Shown here: in pieces, positions 13,489 through 20,907 of the stretch
Position numbering within the stretch: the stretch's first letter is position 1
How the letters are laid out: each line of letters begins with the position of its first letter
DNA from: an uncultured Leptolyngbya sp.
Lineage (GTDB): Bacteria > Cyanobacteriota > Cyanobacteriia > Phormidesmidales > Phormidesmidaceae
Direction of reading: 5' to 3'
Assembly: GCA_937899365.1 (NCBI GenBank)
Contig: CALBPH010000402.1
Location: forward strand, 1-23,872
Length of the DNA stretch: 23,872 bases
Program-made: the position numbers and the translations under genes
The notes under the pieces: model-generated
Seen by the model: the letters and a program-made list of their open reading frames with translations, nothing else
Database searches by the model: none
Told to the model about the DNA's origin: nothing

Positions 13489-14247
13489 CTACACCTTATG
13501 CTCCGGATTTTTAAAGTCGCTTTTACACCCAGCATCCCAAGCATCCGGCTGATTTCCATGGCCTGGAATCCCACCATTATCCTTGAGCATCCGCGCTAAA
13601 TGCAGACAGTTCCAAGCCAAAAATGTAGTATTCCGATTTGTAAAATCATTCCCAGGGCCACCCGACCCCGGATCTAGATAGGATGGCCCAGGACCCACCT
13701 CCCCCAGCCATCCCGCATCTGCCTGGGGCGGAATGGTATAGCCTATATGGGACAGGGAAAACAAAATAATCATCGCACAGTGCTTCACCCCGTCCTCATT
13801 ACCAGTGATTAAGGTAGCCCCCACCTTGCCGTAGTCGCGATATTGGCCTTTTGCATTGAGTAGATGGGTATACCCGTACATCCGCTCTAAAACTCGGTTA
13901 CAAACAGAGCTTTTCTCACCGAGCCACACCGAGGTGCACAGCACCAAAATATCCGTCTCATCGATCTGTTTTTGCAGCTGGGGCCAGTCATCCTTATCCC
14001 ACTCAGGGGTTTCAGACATATCCAACCCCAGTCCAGCCGGGATCTCATAATCAACCGGGCGGATCACTTTAGTTTCCACACCATTCGCCTCAAAAATCTC
14101 TTTGGCAATATTAATCACGCCTCGGGTATGGGAAAGTACCGGCGTCCGGTTGAGGGTGCAGTTTAGAAACAGCGCCTTAAGATCGCTATATTGCGCCGGC
14201 GCATTCTCACACTGGTGCTGGGTAATTTTAGTCAGTTGTTCTGTCAT
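13489..14247 (-). CDS. Flavodoxin-fold NAD(P)H-dependent FMN reductase family protein
   Basis: A 252-residue soluble flavoprotein-like protein. Residues ~26-45 (Ala-Leu-Phe-Leu-Asn-Cys-Thr-Leu-Asn-Arg ending Ser-His-Thr) match the first strand and FMN-phosphate loop of the NADPH-dependent FMN reductase family. Further in, Asp-Ile-Leu-Val-Leu-Cys-Thr-Ser-Val-Trp-Leu-Gly-Glu, followed by a helix Val-Cys-Asn-Arg-Val-Leu-Glu-Arg-Met, is the second flavin-binding loop. Thr-Gly-Asn-Glu-Asp-Gly-Val-Lys-His is another recurrent motif. The Gly/Pro-rich segment around residues 185-205 is longer than in short members. It would use bound FMN to reduce quinones or similar acceptors; the substrate is unknown. 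It lies upstream of the export operon on the same strand but 187 bp away, so co-transcription is uncertain. Confidence 0.82.
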   Translation of the reverse strand: MTEQLTKITQHQCENAPAQYSDLKALFLNCTLNRTPVLSHTRGVINIAKEIFEANGVETKVIRPVDYEIPAGLGLDMSETPEWDKDDWPQLQKQIDETDILVLCTSVWLGEKSSVCNRVLERMYGYTHLLNAKGQYRDYGKVGATLITGNEDGVKHCAMIILFSLSHIGYTIPPQADAGWLGEVGPGPSYLDPGSGGPGNDFTNRNTTFLAWNCLHLARMLKDNGGIPGHGNQPDAWDAGCKSDFKNPEHKV

Positions 14248-14385
14248 CAGATTAAATAGGTTTAGAGAACAGTTAGGGGCCTGTAGACCCGAGATTAAGC
14301 CAACTCAGGGGCAGCCATGATCTCCTCCTGGGCGGGTCCCTGATAGGCGAGGGTCTTAGTAATTGCCCCATCGAATGTCTTTCAT

Positions 14386-14406
14386 ACCGATATCACTGAC
14401 CGATAT
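14386..14406. promoter_or_regulatory. Paired ACCGATAT sites upstream of the flavodoxin-like gene
   Basis: ACCGATAT occurs at 14386-14393 and again at 14399-14406, spaced 13 bp start to start. It lies about 140-160 bp before the ATG of the minus-strand reductase gene and downstream of the ZIP-like gene. A regulator-binding role is possible but no protein can be named. Confidence 0.25.
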
Positions 14407-14487
14407 GCCTGAATTATTATCGTAGGAATGGTGATTCTCCTAAAAATTTTAAGCATAGAGAGTATGGCACGCCTTTATGAGAAAACC

Positions 14488-15219
14488 CTAAGCAAGCATC
14501 AGTAGCCCCGTATAAAGAGCTGCACCCCCCATAAAAGATAGGAAACAACTTTGTTTTTCATCAGGCAGTTCTCGTTTCAAAATATTAAGAATGATGCTGC
14601 CAGCCAAAAAAGACCAAACGGCCAGAATAGCCACTTCATTAAGATGGAGTGCGCGCCCTGCGATCGCACCGACCATACTCGCCGCCGTCACTCGCCAGCG
14701 GCCAGATTTATCGTAGGGGGCACGGTGATGTTCCCGTAAACCATGATCGATAATAAAAAAGTGGAGTGCGATGGCCGCAAAAAACAACAGACATCTCAGC
14801 AATGTATGGTTAGTCAACTCTTGCAGCAGATACCCCACGATGGCATTAAGCACAGCAAACGCAACAATGTGTATCCAGAAAACAGTGTGCTGAGTACTGT
14901 CTTGATTGTTCTTTATCCGGTTATGTTGGCGGGATTTAAGCGCTAAAATATCTAATCCATAAAAGACTAAAAGACCCAGCAGCGATAACAAGTAAACATG
15001 ATTTTCCACATAGGCAACAGCTAAGATCTCAGAATGCTCGATTGCCTCTTGCGCATGGCTTAACTCCGGGAAAATCTCCAGAAAAACATAGCCAATCGAA
15101 ACACCCCCCGCAAAGGACATCCACCGAAATTCAGGAATAAACGAAAAAATGTTGAGTTTGGCAACAAACGCATGAATCAATGCTAGGCCAATCGCTAATA
15201 CCAATCCTGGTCCAGACAT
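14488..15219 (-). CDS. ZIP-like integral membrane protein
   Basis: A 243-residue protein with about seven or eight hydrophobic helices. Helix two contains Ala-Gly-Gly-Val-Ser-Ile-Gly-Tyr-Val-Phe-Leu-Glu-Ile-Phe-Pro-Glu-Leu, which resembles the ZIP metal-transporter pattern ending in Leu-Pro-Glu. The C-terminal half (Phe-Leu-Ala-Gly-Ser-Ile-Ile-Leu-Asn then Arg-Glu-Leu-Pro) resembles the last ZIP helices. The canonical ZIP metal site His-x-x-Pro-x-Gly is not present, so transport of zinc or iron cannot be asserted. His-rich loop positions (His-Gly-Leu-Arg-Glu-His-His-Arg) may bind metal. ATG 15219 has GGAG at 15226-15229 with 6-nt spacing. It stands alone. Confidence 0.65.
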   Translation of the reverse strand: MSGPGLVLAIGLALIHAFVAKLNIFSFIPEFRWMSFAGGVSIGYVFLEIFPELSHAQEAIEHSEILAVAYVENHVYLLSLLGLLVFYGLDILALKSRQHNRIKNNQDSTQHTVFWIHIVAFAVLNAIVGYLLQELTNHTLLRCLLFFAAIALHFFIIDHGLREHHRAPYDKSGRWRVTAASMVGAIAGRALHLNEVAILAVWSFLAGSIILNILKRELPDEKQSCFLSFMGGAALYTGLLMLA

Positions 15220-15908
15220 AATGCTCCCTAAAATCCAGCGCCCTTTGCACCACTATTGTCTAAAGAGCACCCATAAAGGTAAATTACTCACCTTTATTTA
15301 CTTTTATCTCCTTTGCACGACCCATACCGCTGACCTTTAACAGCCACAACAACAATCTATTAATCCCTTCAGCAACCATGACAACTTTGGCTATGGGCAC
15401 AGGCTGTCGTCAGAAACACTTTATTTCCATAACAGGCCGTCAATAATAAGGCATCGCTAAGCAAGCACGCCATGATTCCAGTTGGGAAATTGAAGCTTTG
15501 CCAAAATGGACCATCTCCGATGGGAGCATCGTCCTGATCCCTATGATGATCACAAAAGTTCCCGATGACGACAGTGCACCCCAATCACCTAGCCAGCAAA
15601 GGCTAAACACTCCTGCCCTATGGGTGGATAGTTATTTTACTGAGGATTTTACGGATTCTTCATACGCTGTGAAGTTTTCTAGAGGTTGCATCCGTGAAGC
15701 TACCGCACTTTTTTCAGATGGTTTATTCGTAGTAATAGATATAACCTCTTTAAAATTACGGTTTAAATTGCAGAATTCATATTTAGTGTCAATGAGTATC
15801 GAAAACATACTCTTGACTAATTCATAGCAGTCAGACAGAGTTGCCATGGGGCTATAAGCATAGGCAAAGATATTTGTCTAGCTATGTACCAGATCAATCT
15901 AGGGATAT
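15220..15908. other. Gene-poor stretch with competing weak reading frames
   Basis: About 690 bp. Three frames of 71-109 residues lie here (15369-15584 on minus, 15498-15827 on plus, 15632-15847 on minus) and overlap one another. None has a ribosome-binding site or a recognisable domain. The 71-residue minus-strand frame at 15632-15847 has the most natural composition (several charged helices, few Cys), but I would not call it a gene. The region may be decayed coding DNA. Confidence 0.45.
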
Positions 15909-16511
15909 ATGAAAAACGTTCAGCACGATGCCTTGTTGGAGCAAGCTATAGATATAAGAGCTGCTCGTACGTTGTGTAGAGATGGCTGGTCATGCGAGCA
16001 AATTAATGCGGTCTTGAGAAATGCCGAAATCACCCGTCAGCAATTTGAAACTATTCAAGAGCAATCCAGGGATCTAGATAGATTAAGGCAGGACTTTGGC
16101 CCACCGTCTGACTGGCTAAGCAGTGGCCATACTGAAACCAATCACTCCGAGATTGACTTTCTCAACCACGGCCCAGATGCTGCCACAGAAATTTTACGCG
16201 AGCATGGCTGGCAGAGCTACGAAATTAGCTTAGTCATCCAGGACTCTATGTTCATTGCACTGGATGAGCCTAAGTTAGAGCCACAGACTAATGGCTATCG
16301 CAGCAATGGAGTCATCCCAGCTTCATTACCCACCCAGAGCAGCCATAGCGGATATGCCCTTAGCTATCCCAATCATGCCGTCGCATCCATACCCATCCCC
16401 CAAAATCGAGCCGTTCAGCGCAGACAGTCACGTCGCTATCTGGGTCGCGATATATTTATTTTGACGTTCATGGCCGCAGTTGCCCTGGCCCTCTTATTTA
16501 CGCTCCTGTAG
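15909..16511 (+). CDS. Tail-anchored protein with a duplicated Gly-Trp helical motif
   Basis: A 200-residue protein of unknown function. Two segments are related: residues 18-36 and 92-110 align as Ala-x3-Leu-x3-Gly-Trp-x3-(Gln/Glu)-Ile-x2-Val-(Leu/Ile), with Gly26-Trp27 matching Gly100-Trp101. Each probably forms a small helical unit. Residues ~120-175 are Ser/Pro/Asn-rich and likely disordered, followed by a basic patch (Arg-Arg-Gln-Ser-Arg-Arg) and a C-terminal hydrophobic helix (~181-200). That arrangement suggests a cytoplasmic protein anchored by its C-terminus, with the basic patch on the cytosolic side. ATG 15909 has AGGG only 4 nt upstream. It converges on the acylphosphatase gene with repeat copy B between. 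Confidence 0.65.
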   Translation: MKNVQHDALLEQAIDIRAARTLCRDGWSCEQINAVLRNAEITRQQFETIQEQSRDLDRLRQDFGPPSDWLSSGHTETNHSEIDFLNHGPDAATEILREHGWQSYEISLVIQDSMFIALDEPKLEPQTNGYRSNGVIPASLPTQSSHSGYALSYPNHAVASIPIPQNRAVQRRQSRRYLGRDIFILTFMAAVALALLFTLL

Positions 16512-16525
16512 CTACTTAATACTGG

Positions 16526-16612
16526 CGTTGCTGATCCTCGGGATGATTTTATCTGCAAGATACGGTCAAATAGCACGGCTAACCAATCGGTTCATCCTCT
16601 AAATCAGCAACG
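16526..16612 (-). repeat. Short inverted-terminal-repeat element, copy B (87 bp)
   Basis: Same length and ends (CGTTGCTGAT...ATCAGCAACG) as copy A, in opposite orientation. The arms are extended by GGATGA and TCATCC after a 5-nt mismatch. It lies exactly between the stop codons of two convergent genes, 14 nt from the tail-anchored gene and 1 nt from the acylphosphatase stop, so it may also serve as their shared 3' hairpin. Confidence 0.85.
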
Positions 16613-16613
16613 G

Positions 16614-16886
16614 CTAATACTCAATCACAAATTCATCAAAGCGATTGATAGGCAAACAGTCTTCAACTTCGAGATGCCTAACGCTGGCACGCTCAGGGCC
16701 TACCTTGGCCCATGCTACTAATTTCAATAATTGCTCATCTGGCCCATCAGCCACAATTTCTACCGTATGGTCGGGCTTATTGATGACGTAGCCCGTCAGG
16801 TTGAGTTCTTGCGCTTTTTTGCGGGTGTGATAACGAAAGCCCACGCCTTGCACCAGGCCGTGGACCGTAATCTTTATGCGTGACAT
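16614..16886 (-). CDS. acyP: Acylphosphatase
   Basis: A 90-residue protein of the usual acylphosphatase length that hydrolyses carboxyl-phosphate bonds such as acetyl- or carbamoyl-phosphate. The signature Gly-Leu-Val-Gln-Gly-Val-Gly-Phe-Arg-Tyr places catalytic Arg at residue 18, and Gly-Tyr-Val-Ile-Asn places catalytic Asn at 36, the normal 18-residue spacing. The second conserved region has Thr-Val-Glu-Ile-Val-Ala-Asp-Gly, and the C-terminus Phe-Asp-Glu-Phe-Val-Ile-Glu-Tyr is the usual last strand. It is cytoplasmic. It lies 131 bp downstream of dusA on the same strand. The stop codon abuts repeat copy B. Confidence 0.93.
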   Translation of the reverse strand: MSRIKITVHGLVQGVGFRYHTRKKAQELNLTGYVINKPDHTVEIVADGPDEQLLKLVAWAKVGPERASVRHLEVEDCLPINRFDEFVIEY

Positions 16887-17017
16887 TTAAAGGGTGAACC
16901 AAATGATTGATCCCCATTTTGTCTCAAAACATAACGATATGTAACATTTTCTTAAGCTTCATTAAGAGCGGAAATATTTGTGGGCAACGTATTTGTTTTT
17001 CACAATGTCAGGCCGTT

Positions 17018-18043
17018 TTACATTGACAAAGACGCGGTGCTATAGGTATTTTTGCTCATCGGTTCTGGTACTTGAGCTAACGCTGCTTTGACCACGTCAA
17101 TTCCGGCGCCAGGACGACAGCTATTGTCGGTTAAGTGTCGTTTCCAAGCACGACTACCGGGCTGACCATGAAAGAGCTGGAGCATGTGGCGGGTAATGGA
17201 ATGCAGCTTTAAGCCATTTGCAGTCCAGCGGGCAATGTAGGGCAGCATAGCGGTCACCACCTGATGTCGAGTAAGCAACTCATCGGTAGCATAGATGTCG
17301 CGATCGGCCAGGGCAAACATGTAGGGCGTGTCATAGGCAGCCCGACCGATCATGACAGCATCCACCTGTTGCAAATGAATACGGGTATGATCGAGGGTTT
17401 TGATGCCACCGTTAATTTCAATCCACAACTGGGGGCAGTCCTGTTTGAGACGATAGACATCGTCATAGCGTAGGGGAGGGATAGTGCGATTATCTTTTGG
17501 GCTCAGTCCCTGCAGCCATGCTTTTCTAGCATGGACGGTAAAGCGACGACAGCCAGCGCTGGCGACGGTGGTGACAAAATTCACCATGTCTTCGTAGCGA
17601 TCGCAACTATCAATCCCAATCCGATGTTTCACCGTCACCGGGATCTCCACAGCCGCCTGCATCGCAGCCACACAGTCAGCCACCAGTTCTGGCTGAGCCA
17701 TTAGACAAGCTCCAAAATTGCCACTTTGCACCCGATTACTGGGGCAGCCCACATTTAAGTTCACTTCGTCGTAGCCCATATCTTGGGCAGTTTTGGCGCA
17801 CTGAGCCAACAGCTGGGGATTATCGCCCCCTATCTGTAGCGATAGGGGTTTTTCCTCAGGATCAAATCCCAGCAGCTTGTTGCGATCGCCATGGAGAATC
17901 GCCTGGGACGTGATCATCTCGGTATACAGCAGCGTTTTCCGCGTGATTTGCCGCATAAAGTAGCGAAAATGACGATCGGTACGATCCATCATTGGCGCCA
18001 CACTGAGGGGGTGAAGACGTTGGGCCAAGGGAACAGACTGCAT
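17018..18043 (-). CDS. dusA: tRNA-dihydrouridine synthase A
   Basis: A 341-residue FMN enzyme that reduces uridines to dihydrouridine in the tRNA D-loop. The TIM-barrel start Ser-Val-Ala-Pro-Met-Met-Asp-Arg-Thr-Asp is the DusA signature. Asn-Leu-Asn-Val-Gly-Cys-Pro-Ser carries the catalytic cysteine (Cys100). Lys-His-Arg-Ile-Gly-Ile-Asp, His-Ala-Arg-Lys-Ala-Trp-Leu-Gln-Gly-Leu-Ser-Pro, Asn-Gly-Gly-Ile and Met-Ile-Gly-Arg-Ala-Ala-Tyr are the usual substrate- and FMN-binding segments. Residues beyond ~320 form a short Ser/Thr-rich tail. Its ATG (18041-18043) overlaps by one base the TAA (18043-18045) that ends the extended rqcH frame, so dusA looks translationally coupled to rqcH. Confidence 0.94.
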   Translation of the reverse strand: MQSVPLAQRLHPLSVAPMMDRTDRHFRYFMRQITRKTLLYTEMITSQAILHGDRNKLLGFDPEEKPLSLQIGGDNPQLLAQCAKTAQDMGYDEVNLNVGCPSNRVQSGNFGACLMAQPELVADCVAAMQAAVEIPVTVKHRIGIDSCDRYEDMVNFVTTVASAGCRRFTVHARKAWLQGLSPKDNRTIPPLRYDDVYRLKQDCPQLWIEINGGIKTLDHTRIHLQQVDAVMIGRAAYDTPYMFALADRDIYATDELLTRHQVVTAMLPYIARWTANGLKLHSITRHMLQLFHGQPGSRAWKRHLTDNSCRPGAGIDVVKAALAQVPEPMSKNTYSTASLSM

Positions 18044-18192
18044 TATGATTCCCCCTGTTGTTCTAAGTAGCTTTTAGCCTTTTGCGGCTGGCCCCAAAGC
18101 ACTTGCTCATGCTTGTAAATTACCATCCCAGGCCGGGCTCCTTTGGGCTTATAAACGTGCTTTGGTTGGGTATAGACCACGGTCTCCTGCTC
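18043..18192 (-). pseudogene. rqcH: Orphaned C-terminal tail of rqcH beyond the internal TAA
   Basis: Directly after the TAA at 18193-18195 the same frame stays open for 49 codons. They encode Val-Val-Tyr-Thr-Gln-Pro-Lys-His-Val-Tyr-Lys-Pro-Lys-Gly-Ala-Arg-Pro-Gly-Met-Val, then Glu-Gln-Val-Leu-Trp-Gly-Gln-Pro, the recognisable end of cyanobacterial NFACT proteins. The frame ends in TAA overlapping the dusA start by one base. No start codon with a ribosome-binding site lies in it, so it is probably untranslated unless the stop is read through. Confidence 0.85.
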
Positions 18193-19794
18193 TTACTGAC
18201 TGCCCCGACTAAACCACGCCTCAATATTCGCCGCCCAGGCCAAGTCATCATCACTCGCCTGGGCCCCTGGTTCTAACCGCAATAAAACATGACTACCAGG
18301 AATTTCCTGGGTATGAAACCACAAGTCATAATCATTGGCAGCTTTAAAGGAGAGGGCTTCATTTTGATTATTGTTGCGACCGACCCAAATCTCAACACCT
18401 TGGGGAGTGTGGAACTTGTGGAAGTTGGGCAGATTATTAGCCCGTGAGCGACCCTGACGCTGGTAGGGATCATCCAGATACTCCTGCTGCACCAGTTCAT
18501 CTCGAATTTCTTCTAGGGCCACAAGGTCATCAGCGTTGGTGTACTGATCTGTTTGGGTAAGAGCGGCTTCCACCTGTTCTAAATAGTGCAGTTCCGCTTC
18601 AACTTCAGTTAATAACGGCATCACAGCATCCCGAGTTCGTTTGAGTTTTTGATGCCGTTTATAAAACCCCTGGGCATTTTGCACCGCATTTTTTTCAGGA
18701 TTTAAAGGCAAGACAACGGGCTCTCCCGATTCAAAATCTTGTAGCTGAATTTTAGACATGCCAGGCTTCCACTGATGGAGATAGGCCATTAGCAAATCGG
18801 CCTTGACGCGGTATTGATCGGCCTGATCAGAATCGTCTAGACGTTGGTGGAAATTAGCCGCTTTTTGTCTCAGCTTGCCCGTCAGTTTTTTTGTTTTTTG
18901 AGTGAGCTGATTGTGCAGCTGGGCAAAGATTTGCTGATTCAGCTGTGAGGTGTAGTAGCTGTCTAGTAGCTCCTGGATAGACCCCGTCATCAATGATGTC
19001 GCCGTCCAGCCCAGGACCGTATATCCCTTGTCGGTGTAGGCAGGTTGAAAGTCGTTGTGCTCTAAACACTGAAGCCAACGCTGCCACTGAATATGTAGCT
19101 GCTGCCATTGGGCGAGAGTCAAGCTATCGGTACTCTGATTGGGATTGAGGCCAGCAGCCACACTCAGCTGACGAGCGAGGGCCGTGCTCAGACCACCGTA
19201 GCTTTTGAGCATCATTTTGTAGAGTTTACCGGGCACCAGGCTAATCCGTTCTTGCCAGTCGACAAAGGTCTCATCGAGTCGAGGGAACGTGCCAAGCATG
19301 GCCGGTGGGGGTTTATATTGCCCCCCAGTGCGAATAGTCCGCACACTCGATTGTTGTTCATTCACCTGATGGGCAGCCGTAACAATGCTTTGTTGGGCAT
19401 TAGTCAACAAAACATTGCTGTATTTCCCCATAATCTCTACGTAAAGGTGCCACTCAGCCGCTTCATCGGGACGGCGGGCAAATTGTAGGTCTATCGCCCG
19501 TTCCCAAGGAGCCAGAAACTCAATTTTAGTCAGGGCTAGACCATTAAATTGATGCTTCAGCTGCTGACTAAAGGTAAATGTGTCGGGTCGCTTGGGGGGG
19601 GCGGCCCCGATATGAATGCGGGCTGCTTGAGGATGCCAGGAAATTATCAGCCAGCCCCGACGATTAAATGTACGCAGCCCAAGACAGACAGTGTTACGAT
19701 CTTGTTGCACAACTTGCTCACATCGAGCAGGCAACCATTGAGTAGTTAGCTCGTTACATACGGCTTTAAGGGTTGTGATATCAACCGGCTGCAC
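18193..19794 (-). CDS. rqcH: NFACT-family protein RqcH, lacking its last ~50 residues
   Basis: A 533-residue product of the NFACT family (Rqc2/NEMF homologue). The family binds obstructed large ribosomal subunits and recruits tRNA-Ala to add alanine tails to stalled chains. The NFACT-N domain opens the protein; Trp-Glu-Arg (97-99) followed by Asp-Leu-Gln-Phe-Ala-Arg-Arg and Glu-Ile-Met-Gly-Lys-Tyr-Ser-Asn-Val-Leu-Leu is typical of cyanobacterial members. A long coiled coil lies around 290-420, and the NFACT-R part contains Val-Gly-Arg-Asn-Asn-Asn-Gln-Asn-Glu and Asp-Leu-Trp-Phe-His-Thr-Gln-Glu-Ile-Pro-Gly-Ser-His-Val. The GTG start at 19794 has AGAGGA about 7 nt upstream. A TAA then cuts the NFACT-R domain; with the in-frame tail (18043-18192) the protein would be 583 residues. 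Confidence 0.9.
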   Translation of the reverse strand: MQPVDITTLKAVCNELTTQWLPARCEQVVQQDRNTVCLGLRTFNRRGWLIISWHPQAARIHIGAAPPKRPDTFTFSQQLKHQFNGLALTKIEFLAPWERAIDLQFARRPDEAAEWHLYVEIMGKYSNVLLTNAQQSIVTAAHQVNEQQSSVRTIRTGGQYKPPPAMLGTFPRLDETFVDWQERISLVPGKLYKMMLKSYGGLSTALARQLSVAAGLNPNQSTDSLTLAQWQQLHIQWQRWLQCLEHNDFQPAYTDKGYTVLGWTATSLMTGSIQELLDSYYTSQLNQQIFAQLHNQLTQKTKKLTGKLRQKAANFHQRLDDSDQADQYRVKADLLMAYLHQWKPGMSKIQLQDFESGEPVVLPLNPEKNAVQNAQGFYKRHQKLKRTRDAVMPLLTEVEAELHYLEQVEAALTQTDQYTNADDLVALEEIRDELVQQEYLDDPYQRQGRSRANNLPNFHKFHTPQGVEIWVGRNNNQNEALSFKAANDYDLWFHTQEIPGSHVLLRLEPGAQASDDDLAWAANIEAWFSRGSQ

Positions 19795-20015
19795 TTTTTA
19801 TCCTCTGTTATCAGTAATTTTGTCGGATTTTGAATAATTGAGCTGTCTTTTTGTTGAGCCACTTACAAGACCGGGCAATCTAGCAATGAGCTAAACATGA
19901 CAAAATTCTTCATTCTCAATGATTAAGCCTTATTTTTCTCATGTTTAAGTCCTGTTTTTTTCGTTAACATTTCGGTACTAGAAATTTAGTCATTTGCGCA
20001 CTTGTAAGGGCACAT

Positions 20016-20032
20016 CGCTACATGTAGTAGCG
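20016..20032 (+). promoter_or_regulatory. Small hairpin in the remA-like leader
   Basis: CGCTAC (20016-20021) and GTAGCG (20027-20032) form a perfect stem around a 5-nt loop, 50 nt before ATG 20082; a run of six T residues follows after about 7 nt. It may be an attenuator-like leader hairpin or a weak terminator. The 287-bp stretch 19795-20081 otherwise contains only T-rich DNA. Confidence 0.3.
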
Positions 20033-20081
20033 GTTGTCATTTTTTGGTCTCTGTGCTTTTTTGAATCTTGCTATCGAACCT

Positions 20082-20342
20082 ATGGAAATCAAACTTATCA
20101 ATATTGGCTTTGGTAACATCGTATCTGCCAATCGAGTCGTCGCTATTGTCAGTCCCGAATCTGCTCCGATTAAACGACTCATTGGTGACGCCCGTGATAC
20201 GGGGCAGCTCGTGGATGCCACTTACGGGAGACGCACGCGTGCCGTCATCGTGACTGACTCAGATCATGTCATTTTATCGGCCCTGCAGCCCGAAACAGTC
20301 GCCAATCGCTTTTTGGTAAATAAAGAAGCGAACGGAGAATAA
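20082..20342 (+). CDS. remA: RemA/DUF370 family DNA-binding regulator
   Basis: An 86-residue protein from the ATG at 20082. It starts Met-Glu-Ile-Lys-Leu-Ile-Asn-Ile-Gly-Phe-Gly-Asn-Ile-Val and continues with Val-Ala-Ile-Val-Ser-Pro-Glu-Ser-Ala-Pro-Ile-Lys-Arg-Leu, Asp-Ala-Thr-Tyr-Gly-Arg-Arg-Thr-Arg-Ala and Ser-Asp-His-Val-Ile-Leu-Ser. These are nearly invariant positions of the DUF370/RemA family. In Bacillus RemA is a ring-forming DNA-binding activator of matrix genes; the role in cyanobacteria is not established. The frame extends 16 codons upstream to 20034, but family alignment places the start at 20082. No good ribosome-binding site is visible. sufE follows on the same strand after 70 bp. 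Confidence 0.9.
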   Translation: MEIKLINIGFGNIVSANRVVAIVSPESAPIKRLIGDARDTGQLVDATYGRRTRAVIVTDSDHVILSALQPETVANRFLVNKEANGE

Positions 20343-20412
20343 CAGACTGACCTGCTTTCTCATTAGAGTGCCTTGATGGAGACTGAGGCGGTTTACACTA
20401 AAGACATTAACA

Positions 20413-20868
20413 ATGCCCAAGAGATTGCATTTTCAGATGTCCGTTAATTCCGCTCGGCCTCCGGCTCTCGACAAAATTGTCAAACGTTTCCAACGGATTC
20501 AAGATCCACGGCGTCGCTACGAGCAACTGCTGTGGTACGCCAAACGGTTAGAAGGATTTCCCGAGGACTCGAAAACACCAGAAAATAAGGTCAAAGGCTG
20601 TGTCTCCCAGGTTTATGTGATTGCTAGTGCTGATGAAGCAGGCAATGTCAGCTTTCAGGGCGACTCAGATGCACAGATTACCAAGGGTTTGGTGGCTCTT
20701 TTAATTGAAGGTCTCAAGGGTCTACCCCCCCAAGAGATTGTGCAGCTAGACCCTAATTTTATTAAAGACACCCAGCTAGATGTCAGCCTTACCCCTTCCC
20801 GGGCAAATGGGTTCTACAACATTTTTAAAACGATGCAGCAAAAAGCGCTGGCCTTGGCGGGTGAGTAG
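20413..20868 (+). CDS. sufE: SufE family sulfur-acceptor protein
   Basis: A 151-residue cytoplasmic protein of the SufE/CsdE family. It accepts persulfide sulfur from the cysteine desulfurase SufS and passes it to the SufBCD scaffold for Fe-S cluster assembly. Residues 36-46 (Tyr-Glu-Gln-Leu-Leu-Trp-Tyr-Ala-Lys-Arg-Leu) and Lys-Val-Lys-Gly-Cys-Val-Ser-Gln-Val-Tyr-Val are the family motifs; Cys63 is the persulfide-carrying residue. Leu-Thr-Pro-Ser-Arg-Ala-Asn-Gly-Phe-Tyr-Asn-Ile is the usual C-terminal signature. There is no BolA domain fusion, unlike some plant SufE. A shorter start at ATG 20437 is possible; neither start has a clear ribosome-binding site. Confidence 0.93.
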   Translation: MPKRLHFQMSVNSARPPALDKIVKRFQRIQDPRRRYEQLLWYAKRLEGFPEDSKTPENKVKGCVSQVYVIASADEAGNVSFQGDSDAQITKGLVALLIEGLKGLPPQEIVQLDPNFIKDTQLDVSLTPSRANGFYNIFKTMQQKALALAGE

Positions 20869-20873
20869 ATAAG

Positions 20874-20907
20874 TTTTATACACCTACGCTGACGCCTACG
20901 TATAAAA
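20874..20907. terminator. AT-rich bidirectional terminator-like hairpin between sufE and marR
   Basis: TTTTATAC (20874-20881) and GTATAAAA (20900-20907) are exact reverse complements around an 18-nt loop, lying between the ends of two convergent genes. The right arm overlaps the last codons of the marR-type gene. The weak A/T stem makes efficiency uncertain. Confidence 0.4.

Noticed and set aside
15498..15827. 109-residue plus-strand reading frame
   Set aside because: No ribosome-binding site or recognisable motif, and it overlaps an equally plausible frame on the other strand at 15632-15847.
16887..17017. Search for a tRNA or small RNA between acyP and dusA, and tRNAs elsewhere
   Set aside because: No T-loop consensus or cloverleaf arms were found here or in other gaps; only a short TCTTAA/TTAAGA hairpin is present.
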